From assembly GCA_000310025.1 (NCBI GenBank), contig FN649738.1, positions 915,017-979,016 on the forward strand: a stretch of DNA of 64,000 bases, in the 5' to 3' direction. Below the pieces are notes generated by a model that was not told the origin of the DNA, made no database searches, and saw nothing but the letters and a program-made list of their open reading frames with translations. The DNA is from Ectocarpus siliculosus (taxonomy: Eukaryota; Sar; Phaeophyceae; Ectocarpales; Ectocarpaceae). The stretch's first letter is position 1; each line of letters starts with the position of its first letter. This document shows positions 1-12,941 of the stretch, piece after piece. A program made the translations under genes and the position numbers.

Positions 1-1700
1 GGGGGGGGGGGTGGGGGGGGGGGGAGGATGATGGAACAAAGAGGATGTACTTTTGTGATGGAGGGAGGGTCTGCTTTTGTAACAATCGACCAGAAGCGGC
101 GGGGGCGGGAACCGCGATATGTAGTACTTGACCATGTATGGTGTGCACGGTGTGTAGTACGAACAAAACACGGGGTCCGATTTCATTATCATTATGATAC
201 ACAAAATAGATAGGGGTAAGACCAAGAAAGACTGACCTTGTGTGTGCGTCAAGAAAGACTGACCTTGTGTGTGCGTATCCCACGCTCTTCTATGGTCCGG
301 GTGGTGCATATTGTGACTTTTGTTTCGCGTGGTTCGACGCCGCCAGCTTTGTGTATCAACATTTTGTCTATTATGTGGGTTTGGTCTGTTTCTTTTTGGT
401 GACCGTTCAGTTAACTTGGTGGAATGCGGCCCTACACTGTAGGTGGTTCAGTACGATCGGTGGATGTGCGGTGCAAATATTGGCGGTTCAGTTCAATCTG
501 GTGGAATGCGTCTCATATGTTTGGCGGTTCAAAACTGTTTCGGCAGAAGTGTGGTGCATATATTGGCGGCCTGTGTAGCCCAGTAGGCACAGTCGTTGAC
601 GGTGCGGTTTAATTTTTTGTGGTGGCTATATTTTTTGGTTGTGCTGTGTGTGAAAGGATTGCTTAGTCAACGCGCGCCAATGTTCTTGGTTTTCTTCATT
701 TGATGCGTGTCGACATTGTTTTTGGTGACACCTCCCACCTATGGTGTGCTGCTGCTGCTGCTGCTGCTTGGTGCGGGAGTATGTGGGTGCTGTCGGGCAG
801 TGGTATGTTCTTCACCCAAGTTTTTCGGGTCGAAATAATTTGGTGGGGTAACTTCACCAAACCCAACTATAGCCGGAAACGTTCCGGTCCGCTACGTGGT
901 AGGGAGTCGCTTGGGCGTGCGTGCGTGGAGGGAGGGGGGGGGTCACCATGTGCGGTGCGAGCGGACTGGAGGAAGGTGGAAGTCTGAAGGGAGAAAGAGG
1001 GAAACATATTCGATCCCGTATGCTGCTGTCGTCTTCCTCGGTCGGTTGCTGCTGCTACACTTATCATAGACACAGGCCCTTGCGGAGCGAGCGGCAGCGG
1101 GTGGGCCTTTGGCGAAAAACGAAACAGCAGCAGTTTGTGGGTATTATTAGTATTTGCAATCGTGTGATGTCTGTCATGGATGATTGATTCCGTGGAAACG
1201 TCATGCCATGGGACGGCAATATTATCGTCGGTATATGCATGAACATCGATAAATTTATCGATAGAAAGTAGGGCACAGTCTCTCTTTGTGTACTACGCGG
1301 GAGTTTTTTCTACCCGCGGTCCTTTCCGACTCGGGCCGATCCTCTATGGGGCGGGAGGAAGGGGAATTTGAGACTATTTTTTTCTATCCATGACCAAGTG
1401 ACGATGCTGCTGCTTGCAAACAAAACCATCACATTAGCCTACACCTTGCTCGAGTTTCGACTCACCATCCAACTCCGATTGAGATTTGGTGGCGGCCTGT
1501 TCAGCAATGGATCGCTCTCTCTCTATCTCTCTCTCTCTGTAATAGGAGGGTCTGTCTGCGTGCGTCACGGAGGAGAGCGCAAAAAACAAGAATGGTTGGA
1601 GGCCGAGCTTTACGGACGATGCCTCACGACACATTACATTCTTTATCAGGCTGCGTGATGTGATGTAGTGAATGAAGTCCATCCACCCCCGGTGGCGCAC
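1..1700 (+). other. G/T-rich flank without a gene, possible 3' UTR
   Basis: No convincing coding frame is visible. It opens with a near-continuous G run (1-24) and is rich in G and T on the plus strand, including a (CT)n stretch near 1516-1545. In this window the sense strand downstream of plus-strand stop codons is G/T-rich, so this may be the long 3' untranslated end of a plus-strand gene lying left of the window. The bias flips to A/C-rich near 1700-1900, where the 3' flank of the minus-strand synthase gene begins. Inferred from composition only. Confidence 0.4.
223..276. repeat. Perfect 27-bp tandem duplication
   Basis: The 27-bp unit starting CAAGAAAGACTGACC occupies 223-249 and is repeated without mismatch at 250-276. 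A perfect two-copy tandem points to a recent replication-slippage event. No coding meaning is visible. Confidence 0.9.
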
Positions 1701-1899
1701 ACCGCGCTCATTACCGACGATATCATTTTTTTTTCCTCCTCGAAGCGATGGAATTTCGTTGCGGATGGGCCTGCCTGTCTGTACAACATTCGTGTGCGAG
1801 TAAAGCAGCAGTGGGTGAGCTTGCTCAAGGACTTCCATTTCGCAAGACGAAGCAGAGAGAACCCGAAAAATTCATGCAGGTCTTCAACCAAAATTCAAC

Positions 1900-3212
1900 C
1901 AGGAATTCATCCAAAACAAGGCACCCCCCCCTATCTTCCGGAGGGCAAGGGGGCTACGCACGTGGGATGTGCAGCAACAGGGCCGAACCAGAGGGTACGC
2001 TGAACGCAACCACGGAGTGCTGGACGGCGAAAATTATATTTTCCGTGTGTTCCCTTCCCACCGTCTCGATTCCACATGAAATTGACCCCGATCGCGATCG
2101 GCCGCGCGTGGGAGGCACGGAACGGCCTTTAGGTGGGCGTCAAGCTGTAACCCATGGGAGAAAAATGATGGTACACGACAGTGGAGCGGTGCACACGTTT
2201 TCACGCTATATCACGGAGCCCCCGTCGGTATCGATTTGCCCCCAATATGCTCTCTCTCGCAACATACACAACAGGGATCCAACCCAACTCGGAAGGTGCA
2301 TTTTTGCTATTGCGGTGAGCCATCGTCAACCAGGAGGGGCGCAGCAGCACAACCCAGCGGTTGGTTGCTCCAGAGGCAGGCTTTCAACGACACCAGACCG
2401 GCTAACGGGGCAGGTGCCGCACGATGTAGGCCAACACGGATTGGAAGTCCAGTCGATCCCTGCCAACCGAAATCCTCAAGATTGGATGACGCTATGCAAG
2501 CTATTTGGAGGGGCCTTGAACCGACACACGATTCGGGGTGGCTACTCCCTCCCTCCCGCCTTCGCAATCATCTACAGCAACCCCCCGATGAGGCATCAAT
2601 CATAGTCGTCCATGCCGTAGTCGTTACGACATTGCCCTCGCATCCCTACAAAGCCGGGGCGGAGCACGCCGGGTTCTCACCGGACCAGGCTCTCAGATCA
2701 CCAAGCGCGAAGCGTTGTGAGGTATTTGGCGAGTCGCATGGAGGGTGCGCTGTGCTAGGGGGGGGGGGGGGGGGGGGCGATGGCAGCATCACTGGCTCAG
2801 CCACAGCATCCATCCTTCATCACGGAGACCGACCACACTCGCCCCACAGATCTTTGGTCATTCTCCCAACATCAACCAAGCACAAGAAAACGAACAGCCG
2901 ACAACACCGTGCCTACAAAACCGTACGGGCCGCGAGATACCGGCGTCAACAGTCTCTCCCCGATGACCTATCCGGCGTCTGACTAACCCTGGCGAAACAC
3001 AATCCAGCACACAGCAGTATGAAAGGAAGAGGACTTCGTTGGCGCAGCGTTTCGCGTGATAGTGCGGCCAAGGCCCCCCAAAACCAGCCAACCAAGGTCG
3101 GACATCTTGATGAAAAGACCGGCGGTTCGTCATCATCGTTGGCTTGCGAACGAAAAAAAAAAAGAACAAAAGTTTCTTTCTGTTCGCCAGGAAAAGAGTA
3201 CTTATCGTAGGG
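1900..3212 (-). other. Probable 3' flank/UTR of the polyprenyl synthase gene
   Basis: The segment after the synthase stop codon is rich in A and C on the plus strand, so G/T-rich on the minus strand, as expected for its long 3' untranslated region. It contains a G run at about 2758-2777. Long overlapping open frames on the plus strand (1748-2605 and 2236-2982) have no recognisable domain and overlap each other, so I treat them as chance. The UTR limit is an estimate from composition. Confidence 0.4.
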
Positions 3213-4796
3213 CTAGTGGTTCCGGTTGACGATCTTGTGGGCTAGCTGCACGAGCGCGTTCTGTGCGGGGGAGTCGTGCAGCGTCAAGATCGCGGACATT
3301 GCCTTCTCTGCCTGCACGACGGCCACCTCCTTCGCACGCGCGATGCCGTCCGACCTGTGCACCAGTTCCAACGCCTCGTCCACATCTCCTGTTACGCACG
3401 CGCGACACAAGAGCAGGAAAGACTGGGTTTGGCTGAGTGTGTGATGGGCCGGCAACGTACACAAAAGTTTGCAACAAGAGCGACGACGGGATCGGGGGTT
3501 GACAATGTTAAAAGCAAACGAAAAATGACGCGGTGACGCCTACAATTGCCTGCAAGTAGAGCAAAACGACTGCTGCATCCTTGAATCCACCACTGAAGAA
3601 CCCCGGCAATGGTGTGGTTGAGATATGCACGTGCCTGGAAGAAGGTCAAGCGTAACCAAAGCTTCGATGCCTCCCTTCCCTTCGACTACAGCAGTACCTT
3701 GCACAAGAGGGGAAAGGGATGAACGAAAAGACAAGACACGTAAAAAAAATAACAACTTGCAGCTAACATGTTCGGTGGATACACGTGCCCACGGTCTCAT
3801 GAAACCTTCAAGACACGGTGCCCTAAAAACCTAAAAAAACTCGACAACCAGCCTTGCGCTAAAAAATAAAATAGAACCTCACCGGGCCCCCTAAACTTCC
3901 TCGAGATAAGCTTGGCCAACCCCGGCTGTTGCTCAGCAGCAAGCAGTACAGGCGCGGTCGCCAGGCCTTGCCTGCACCAGTATCAACCCATCGAAGCAGC
4001 ATGACAAAATCAACAGATGGCCCACAACAGAGACGCAAATTGCCAATACAAGTTCGGCGCGGCAAATGGACGGGGTAAAGGTGCGCGCGCACACGGGTAT
4101 GTACGGCTGAACGGACAAGGAAAAAACATCGCAAGCCGAGCCTTCCGCAATTGAGCGTTGAATGCATGTTTACTAGCTTGCAAGAGGAATACAACGTGAC
4201 AAGTGATCGCCCTGCTGGGTGATTCTGGGGCTATCTTGCTCCATGTATACCTTCACGGTGAACTGAGGACTGCGGAGCGGAGGGAGGTCAAGTGCGAGCG
4301 CGAAAACCAGAGAGCGAGACACACCGGTGTCCCGTGCATGTTTACCGCTTGACGGAATTATTGAGATAGCCCGCCGCCCACTACACAGGTAAATGCCATA
4401 GGAATGTTTGGTACCCGTGGCTCAATGTTCCCAACCACACGGCGTAATTCGAAGAAACAGGAACATCACGGCCCACCAGTCCACGACGGCTACCATCATC
4501 ATCAACGACGACAACAAATCGGTTTTCCTCCACTCACTGCTGTAAAGACTCCACCACATCCCGTTCGAATGTGGGTATATTTCGAACGGGTAGTCTTTCT
4601 GTGTGTGTATTTATTTTTCCTAATATTCTAAACGACTGATAACCTATTTCGCGGCAAGAATTCCCGCACGACAAGAAAAGGCAACATACGGCGCGCACTT
4701 TCTGAACGATTGGACCACGTCATCTCGCACCAAATGTCTCCTACTCTGTCAATCTTCTTCTCTGCCTGTCTGTCTGCCTATCTGCCTGTATCTTTT

Positions 4797-4828
<32 letters not shown>

Positions 4829-7800
4829 GGTCGGTCGCTTCCCCGCCCTCACCGCAAGTCATTGAGCGCCGGCTTCCCCAGCGTGAAGGTGTTCCCCTCG
4901 AAATCCAAAATATCGTCCACGAGCTGAAACGCCAATCCCACCCGCTTCCCGTACTCGAACGCCACCTCTTGCACCTGCAAAAACCGTCGCACAAACGTCG
5001 TGTGAACAGGGTCTCGGGAGCCTTGAGGACAGAAAGTTGGGGTAGCCCACTTGAAGATACAATAGGACCCTGATTGCACCGCAAAAACGGGTGTCATGTC
5101 CGCCGGCTCGCGAACTTAACGATTGGTGGTAAATTTGCTGTTGTGCGAAGTAAAAACCTGTCTGCAAAATCGCTCAGGTTCGCCACCGTTTTTGAGAAGG
5201 CCGTACATTCCACCTGGAACTGACTGCCTTGTGCGGCTAAACAATGGATGGGCAAAGAGAGCCAACATATCACAAAAGCAACGCAACAAACATTCACGCA
5301 ACACCCCAGCCTCGCTTGTAACATCGTTTGCGCATGCATGTGTCTAGACCGTTAAAAAACATCAGGCTTTCTAGAACAGAAGGGCCAGGGAACCCTCTCG
5401 ATGAAGGCTATAGAGAAAACGACGAAAAGGAAGGGAGGTCGGTGTGTCTGAAAAAAAAAAAAAAAGCACGACGCACCTCGAGGTCGTGCTGGCCGAGCAC
5501 CGCAGAGGCCTTGCAGCTGTTGGCCATGAGGCTGCCCGTCTTGTAGTAGTTCTTTCTCACGTAATACTCAAAGGCACCCCCCCCATCCTCCGTCGGTCTC
5601 ATCTGCAGAACCTCTCCCTGCACACGCACGAATGCAGACAGCCATGGAAGGGATGGATTCATTTTTTTCTTTTTGGGGCAATTTGATATCGAGTTGAAGG
5701 TAAATGGCGCAATCAATGCCTACGCACGCATGTAGAGAGAGAGCCATGGAGGGATGGATTCATGGACGAGAAAATTCGATATTGAGTCGAACGATAAAAT
5801 AGCGCGATCAACGCCTACCGTACGCACACGTGTAGACAGCCGTGAAGGGATTATTCATGGAGAAGATGATTCCATACAACGAGTTGAACGAAAATAGAGC
5901 GCAATCAATGTCTTGAAGATGTGCGCTGCGTTGGCGGCTGGAGGGGGCAGGCCTTTGACTCGCCAGACTGCCGGGCATGGGTACAGCAGCGGGACCACAT
6001 GCGGCGTCACCAGGGCACCAGTGAGCCCGATTGCTCTTGTTGTCGATGTGTTAACGTCCGAGACCGATCCAGTCTCTGCAGTCTCTCTGAGTCTCTGCAG
6101 TCTCTCTGCGAAAAAAAACTGGTGGTATCCAATACTTGTCCAACTGACGGTCACACCTTCCGTGGCCACGAGGGGACTACAGCAGTATTGCACCCCAAGA
6201 GGACACCTGGCACAAACGATAAGGGTAGGTTCGGGCTCGGTGGACGCAAGCACTCGCCACGACCAGCAAGCCGCGTACAACGAACGCAGTACCGCTGTCG
6301 GAAGACTATAAAAATATTGTAATGGTGTGGTGTAGCCTCGGGCACACCTTAACCAGGTGCTCGATGGCGGCGGACATGAGCTCCACGGACTCGAGGCTTC
6401 TCAGGCGGGCCAAACTCATCGACGACCGAGCTAGCAGAAAGTCACCTGCAAAAGGAAAGAGGAACAAAGGCGAGGAGCACAGCAAGCACTCAGCGCGTCA
6501 ATCGTTCGACGACAGCGAGGGATGGACGTTTCTGTCCTCGGACAATTAAATCCCCTCTACTCTATCGAGATGGAAGTTCCTGTCTATTGGACAATCCCCT
6601 CTTTTGTGACACTGGCATCAATGGCGACATAGGCCCCCTTCTATGGGCGACACGGCGGAAGGGGCCATCCTAACGTGGAGATAGCCTTACCGTAGAGGTT
6701 CCGTTAGACATCACAAACCCTTTGGACAGATCGTCAAAGCTCGATTACCAAGCAGCAGCAAGAGGAGTGACGGTACCGAATGGCGTTGGAATCGTCTCGT
6801 CGAGAGCTTTCCGAAAACGTATATAACTCGAAATGTGGCATCCTCTTCGTCGTGGAGTAAACAATGCTTCGAAAATCGTTCCAGGGGGGGGGGGTGGTAT
6901 CCTCCGAAAACGACGATAAGGGCAGGCAGGGTTTCTCCGTTGAATTTTGTGCAAGGAGAGGAGAGAGGGTAGAGGTTCCAGCAAGAGAGTGAGCAGCGGG
7001 ACGGAGACATGAGCGCTTCCGCCTGCAAGTTGTAGCACGTGAAAGATGTCGAGTTGCCCTCATCAGTTGTCTCCCGACTTCCCCAGGTTCTTGGACACGT
7101 TTCTAAGCATCGCTTCTTCCTACACTGCGCCAACATACCTCTATTGCACATATGGCATGCAATCGGATTTAACCAAAACGCACTACATTCGGGCCAGGCA
7201 CATGTAGAGGGTCTCGAGAGCTTTCTATTCTACCGTATCAGTCGACGCGCGGTAACGCACCCCGCCGCACGGTACCACATTTTCGGTGGCAATACGTTTC
7301 CGGGTCAACAAGAGCCCAACATACGAAAACTACTCTCAGATCGAGCTGCAGTGCGACAAACATGCTGTGCAACTGTCAACGCACCCGGGCGTAAGATTGT
7401 CGAGTCATGCTGAAATGGCATCACAGGGCTATTTTTTTCTTGCATCACCGCGGTAACCTATCCGGCAACCACCGTGGAATCGACACCGGCACCAGCCCTA
7501 CTCAACGCTACAGTACCGGCGAAGATGGCCGTACGCACAAGCACTACTGCATTTCGCGCCCCACCGTATGCGTACATCCATTCTCAGGCAAAAACCCGTC
7601 AATCTGACTTGCCGGCAAGAATGGCGAGCTTGTTGCCGAAGACCTTGTTCACCGACGGCACCCCCCTCCGTGTGTCCGCCTCGTCGATGACGTCATCGTG
7701 GAACAAGGAGGCGGCGTGGATCATCTCCGTAATCTCCGCTAGCCGCAGCTGCAGCGGGTTCACCAGCTTCCAGAATCGCACCGAACCATGCAAATTTGAG

Positions 7801-10800
7801 TTTGTTTTTTCGGAGCAAGGCACAGAGACAAGCGTGGGAGAGAAGGGCGAGGAAACATTACCAGCTTTCGGGGGGTTAGCGTAGCACCAATCGCCATCAC
7901 CACATCTACCACAAAGCTAGGAAACGTATTAGTGGAGCATTTGCCCGTGCAGTGTACAGCACCACCGGTACAGTGTGCAGTAGGGCAGCATGGTGCAAAT
8001 TATCTTCCACGGGTTTACTGCACCGCAGGGCAACATGAGTATATCGAGGGTTGGGAAGCGACGGGCCAAAAGTAGTCCAACGGAACATGCAACATGGAAC
8101 AAGGCAGAGCCAAACACCGAGAAATATATATGTAAACAATGTATACATACAGAGAGAGAGAGAGACGAACCTCTGTTCCCGGTTGGACATCCGGTCGAAC
8201 CTGCTGTGAATTACTGTTGCACGCCTGGCTCATCAGGATAACCTATCACCACCGTACACAAACGTGCAACATTCAGCAGGGGGGGGGGGGGTCGACGAAC
8301 CCAATCATGAAGGTGAGGGGGGAGAGATTGTTCGGTAGGCAACTTAACTTGCTTGCCAAGTTCAGCGAGCCAGAACATGTCAGATGCAGCCAAAACGACA
8401 ACAAAAAGATGCAGGGCAGGGAGAAAAAAAAGCCACTCACTAGTCCAACGCAACAAACGACCTCCTTTTTTCACCGTTGCAGGACTTGTGTTCTCGCTAG
8501 TGGCTGTCGTCGTTAGACTCCACCAAGTACCAAAACGAAATCCGTTCGTGTACCGGTCGAGACGCACGGTAGACGGGGGTTCTTGGTAAGGGTTGTTGCT
8601 AAATTATACGGTCTTTCCATATTCCAACAACAAGATGAAATAAATGTGGGCTGCAATGGTTTCAGTAAAGCTAAGAATCGGATGGTTACCAAAACGATTC
8701 TATGCCATTTTCTCGACGACATGACGGAGGGTCACGACACCACGCAGTTAACGCCGGCCCCAATAGCGATAGCGCCCAGGATTACGGCAGCGAATTTCAC
8801 CTAGCCAGCCAGTCCCTACCGCGGCTGAGACGGGAGGGGGTGGCAGCCGCAAAACAAAAGTGTAGAGCATCACAGCGCCCCCCCCCCCACACACACACAC
8901 ACAACCGTGGACTTACCCTTGTACGACCACAATACCTGTTGAAGCTAACCGTTGCCCTCGTAACCTTGCACGACCACACGGAAGCAACACCCGTTGAAAT
9001 ACCCGACGCTCGACCGCAACATCAACACCCGTTGTCACCAACAGCGGATCGACAAATCTGGTGATACGATGACGCAACCAAGCACCGCCCTTGTAGATAC
9101 TCGCCATCGTGGGACGTATCTTCTTGCCGCCGTCTAGCTCGAAGAAGTACTTGGCCGCCGCGTTAAGCACGGCGTGCTCCGTGCCGATCAGGGACTTGAT
9201 GCCGTCGCTCAGGCCCGCCAGCTCTGCCGACACCAGCTCGAAAGGGTCTGGCCCGTCCGCCAGCGACTGCGATGCCCCTGAAGGCCTGTGTTGGTTGTCG
9301 TTGTGGTTGAGGGTGTTGTTATTGTGGTGGTGGCTTGAGGATGTTATGTTGTGTAGTTGTTGCAGTTAAAAAAAGTAGTGTAACTGTTGATGTTGATGGT
9401 GTGGAGTTGCGATTGTACTAGTAGTAAAGAGTTGATGAGGATATTCATGTGTAGTTGTTGCTCTTGTAGCAGCAGCAGTAGTAGTTGATGATGATGACGT
9501 TGGTGTTGTGTAGTTTTCGCTGTTGTAGCAAGTGTAATTGTTGTTGATGATGATGATGATTTATGGTGGTATGCAGTTGTTGCGATTGTAGTAGTAGAAG
9601 TAGTAATAGCAGTTGATGCTACTTTTGTAAGCAGCGTGTATTGTTGCCTCCAGCGCTGACCAAAAAAACAAAAACAAGTTGTGACTGACAGCAATCAGAT
9701 ACAGAGGGGCGAGGTCGGCAAGACCATCGGAGTACCCTCAGACAGGTCGACGCATTTCATTCCTTACATACCTTTGTGCGAAATCGATGTCGTAGACGAA
9801 GTCTTGCACCTCCACTGTTGGAGTGTCCTTGTCCTGCCAACGAAAAGAAAAACGAAGGACGAAACCGACGGAAGCACCACCACGGGGGGCAAACGGGTCA
9901 TGAGATTGCCGTTCGAGAAAATACCAAGGCTCCTCACTGCCGTTGCCGCCACAGCACTCACGAAAAGGCCGCATACCTAAAATACTTTGCACTCTTGATC
10001 CGGGCGACTGCTATCAAAACTCGGCGCGCTGGGTTTCAGATGTTGAACTTTCCATCGTACGGCAGTAGCCACCTATCGACAAGATTTGGTCACTTGGTGC
10101 GCATGAGGCTTGTACCCAAAGACTAATGTGAGTCCTCGCATCCCCGTGCGGTCATTTGTAAACGTTTTCACAATATATTCTAAAATCGCACAGGGGTGTG
10201 ATGACTCCGGACCCCGCGCGGAAATCGATTAGTTTGGTTGTGTCATCGCACGCGGGTGGGGTGCGTTGCGTACGACCGGAGTCAATGCACAGGGGTGCGG
10301 TGAATCGCAACCTAGGGTGTCTGAGGGCCAACGATTCCGGGGCAACTTTTTACCCTGAACCCATGCCGGTGCTGGCATGTTCCCCCCGCTGTACAAACTC
10401 GAAGGCAAGTAGCAGCAACCGTGCCTACTAGCAAGTGTCACATAGTCCCATAAATGTGACCCCCCTACCGTAGCATGACTCTCCAATATTATACAGGCAT
10501 CGTCGAAGACCACATGTATGTGGAGGTACATATGAAGGGGATGATTAACCATGGTAATTTCCATGATATTTTCTACGTGAACCGGTAAAAGTTGTCAACT
10601 CTCCACCAGAACACGAGAAAGGAAACAGCAGCCACAAGCCAAGCCAAGGCAACTACCCTCTGACATGATCGCCAAAGTGTCTGCTGTGTGTCGGGTGTGC
10701 GCACAACTCGACGGCGGGGAAATTTCGTGTTTCCAGGGGCGGGATTTCTTATTTCGCCGCCTTTTATTCCGCCGCATATTTCGTGTGCGTTTGAGTGTAG

Positions 10801-11908
10801 CATAGCATCCACCACGTGTGTGTACGTTACATGTAGAGCCTGCAACCGTAGCACAACCGAGGTATACGTACGTCCGCAAAGATCCATTCGAGTACCGCAC
10901 ATACCGGAGTTATCGCACAGGAGTGTGCGCTAAAAGTATTTACGTTTGTCGAGCGGTAGGTGAGAGCCATCGCGCGTGGTTTGTGCAACACGATTTTTTG
11001 CTGATGTTCCAGCAGAGGACCACTGGAATCCTGCAATGGGAGGCGCTTGCCATCGAAGTGTATCAGGTTGCCCTTGCCCGTCACAACTCAGCACGATGCC
11101 CGTTCAACAGCTCTTAATTTACCGCTGCAACATGTTCGGGTACAGTACCCCAGAATGGCTCACGGAGAGACAACAATTCCAGCAATGGCGGGCACGATTG
11201 TAGCGATCCCCTACTGTCCAGAGGGAACATGGTCGCTATTCAGGACAGGCGGCCAAAGCCGGTGTAGCAGCTACTAGCCGGGGGTGCAACGGCGGAGCCA
11301 CGCAAGTTTGTGGTCGCTCATCACGAGGCGTGTCGCTAACCAGGGCATGTCGCTGAACCGGGCCCACCGCTTGCATGTCGTATAGTCTAATACTGCTGTA
11401 TATTCGCACCCCCCTTTTACGGCCTCATTTCGCTCACCACAGGCACGGAGCCATCCAGGCCACCGTTCACGACCCTATCGATGCAGTGGTTGGTGGCCGT
11501 TTCCCGCACAGCGTCCGCCAAGAAAGAGCTGCTCAGGGCTCGCACGGACCCCGCCGCCGACCCCTGCCCGCTTGCCCCCGCCACCCCACCCGGAGCCCTA
11601 CGCGCGGTGGTGGTGGTTGCCGAGGCTGCTGCTGCTTCTTGCCCACTCCATCTATGCCTGCTCCTGCTGGCGCAGCTTTCCCGTCTTCGCATTGCTGCGT
11701 CGTAGTGCCCGCTTCCGTCTCCGCCGTGGCCGCTGTTGCTGCTTAAGGCCGCCCTATGGGTGCTGCTGCTGGCTGCGGCTCCCGGCAACAGCCCAAGCGC
11801 CGGGGAACGGGCACGGCAGCAAGCGTTCGCGTGCCGCGCGAGGGTCGCGGCCGCTGCTGCTGTTGCTGAGCCTGAGATCCGCGAGCGCAAAAAACGCGCC
11901 ACGGACAC
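3213..11908 (-). CDS. Long-chain polyprenyl (solanesyl) diphosphate synthase, probably mitochondrial
   Basis: Family: trans-prenyltransferases that condense isopentenyl diphosphate onto an allylic primer to make a ubiquinone side chain. Exons, minus strand: from about 11908 to 11438, 9833-9772, 9285 to about 9086, about 7766 (or 7748)-7613, 6445-6348, 5617-5477, 4974-4853, 3971-3883, 3388-3213 (TAG). Both aspartate-rich motifs are present: [13 protein letters not shown] in the 7.6-kb exon and [10 protein letters not shown] in the 4.9-kb exon. GKKIRP (9.1 kb) and GDFLLARSS (spanning 7613/6445) are family hallmarks. Small residues before the first DDxxD (AASLF) suggest a C40-C50 product. Exon 1 is Ala/Ser/Arg-rich and acidic-poor, like a mitochondrial presequence, and I see no plastid ASAFAP motif. 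Gaps: phases show one short exon missing between about 9086 and 7766, and the first exon has no in-frame ATG before its stop-free run, so the true start may be on an upstream exon. The 7613 donor is GC, not GT. Confidence 0.93.
4746..4843. repeat. (CTGT)n microsatellite
   Basis: An imperfect tetranucleotide array of CTGT/CTGC units sits in the intron just downstream of the exon carrying the second aspartate-rich motif of the polyprenyl synthase, ending about 10 bp from its donor site. Confidence 0.85.
5636..5917. repeat. Three diverged tandem copies of a roughly 100-bp unit
   Basis: Three successive blocks share the order GTAGACAGCCATGGA, GGATGGATTCATGGA, a segment like GATATTGAGTTGAACGA, and GCGCAATCAATGCC. 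They begin near 5636, 5732 and 5830. The array lies in an intron of the polyprenyl synthase gene and shows several mismatches per unit, so it is not recent. Confidence 0.8.
6687..6902. mobile_element. MITE-like element, family 1, copy A (diverged)
   Basis: About 215 bp, starting near TTACCGTAGAGG, with a left arm containing CAAAGCTCGATTAC and a right arm containing the inverted form. The internal segment GAGAGCTTTCCGAA...ACGTAT is shared with copies at 42888-43117 and 50451-50690. It lies in an intron of the synthase gene. It is the most diverged of the three copies and its right end is interrupted by a G run. No transposase is encoded. Confidence 0.75.
9290..9660. repeat. Low-complexity GTT/GTA/GAT trinucleotide-rich tract
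   Basis: An irregular mix of GTT, GTA and GAT triplets fills most of the intron between the synthase exons at 9285 and 9772. It gives a long Thr/His/Ser/Leu-rich open frame on the minus strand, which I regard as a composition artefact. Confidence 0.75.
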
Positions 11909-11939
11909 GGATGACAGGAGGGGGGTAGAGTGAATTTTC

Positions 11940-12748
11940 AGCGGAAGGGCGTGGTGGCAAAGGTCGTGGGTCTGCTATGCGCACGTTGGATAGATGTACA
12001 ATTGCACAGTACTTTGTAGTGGGGTTGAGAGATGCCTAAAAAACATGCAGCGTACACAGGACCTGCATCCGGAGCACAGGAAACACGTAAGCGCCGTTAC
12101 TGCTGAAAAGCAAGACCAGCTCCGTCGACCGCGTGCGACTACCAACGTCCCGGAGCGACGGCTGAACCTGCAAATATGTTGGCCAAGCTAACCCACGACG
12201 TGCTGCCGTTTCCCGTCAGCGCCGGCAGCAACAAGCTCGGAGCATGCTGGCTACACCCTCTGTTGGGCGGCGGTGCAGTGCGCAAAACCTCGTCTGCAGA
12301 ACTCGCGTGTGTCTTCGTGGGCGTTCTCTGTGCAACCATTTGCAAACACCTTATACCGAGCTCCAGCCAATATGCACTGCGGTTCGAAACTCTATCACAC
12401 CTGAACGTCTCATCCTTCGCTGTTGAGTGCCTCGCTTCGTCTGGTACTGCTGTGTATCGTGTATCTCTCACGCCGCACCAATCCTTCCGCTCTTCCGCTC
12501 AAGGGGGCGGGGGCTTCGTGAATTGTTGCACCTCGTACACGCTATTGCTGCATCATGGCTGCGAGCCCCCTTTTTGTCAGCATCGTCAGCATCCAATCCC
12601 CACGCACACACAGCTTGTTGCTTCCGTCTCTCTCCCAACAGTGGTGTCATGGGCAACACCTGCTGATCAACCCTAGAGACGTGAAAGCTCGCAATAGAAT
12701 ACTTCGCGTAAGATCGCCGATATCGCTCTCTCTTGATCATCGAGGTCG
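11940..12748. promoter_or_regulatory. Divergent intergenic region (candidate bidirectional promoter)
   Basis: This about 800-bp segment separates the 5' end of the minus-strand polyprenyl synthase from the ATG of the plus-strand Gln-rich frame at 12749. I see no clear TATA box or other core element. Its role is inferred only from the head-to-head arrangement, and an upstream exon supplying the synthase start codon may lie here. Confidence 0.35.
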
Positions 12749-12903
12749 ATGGATCCAACGCAACCTCACCAACATCATTATTATGTGCAACAACCGGCGC
12801 AGGGAGCGTGTTGGCCGCCCCCGCCCCCGCAGCCAGCGGCAGGGGCTCCTTCAGAGTACGTCTTTTATTCTAGAGTTCACAAACAGTCACTTGGGAACAG
12901 GTG

Positions 12904-12941
<38 letters not shown>

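Noticed and set aside
1748-2982. Two overlapping plus-strand open frames of 285 and 248 codons
   Set aside because: They overlap in different frames, have no recognisable domain and lie in what composition suggests is the 3' flank of the minus-strand synthase.
9344-9694. Thr/His/Leu-rich minus-strand frame
   Set aside because: Trinucleotide low-complexity DNA within a synthase intron.
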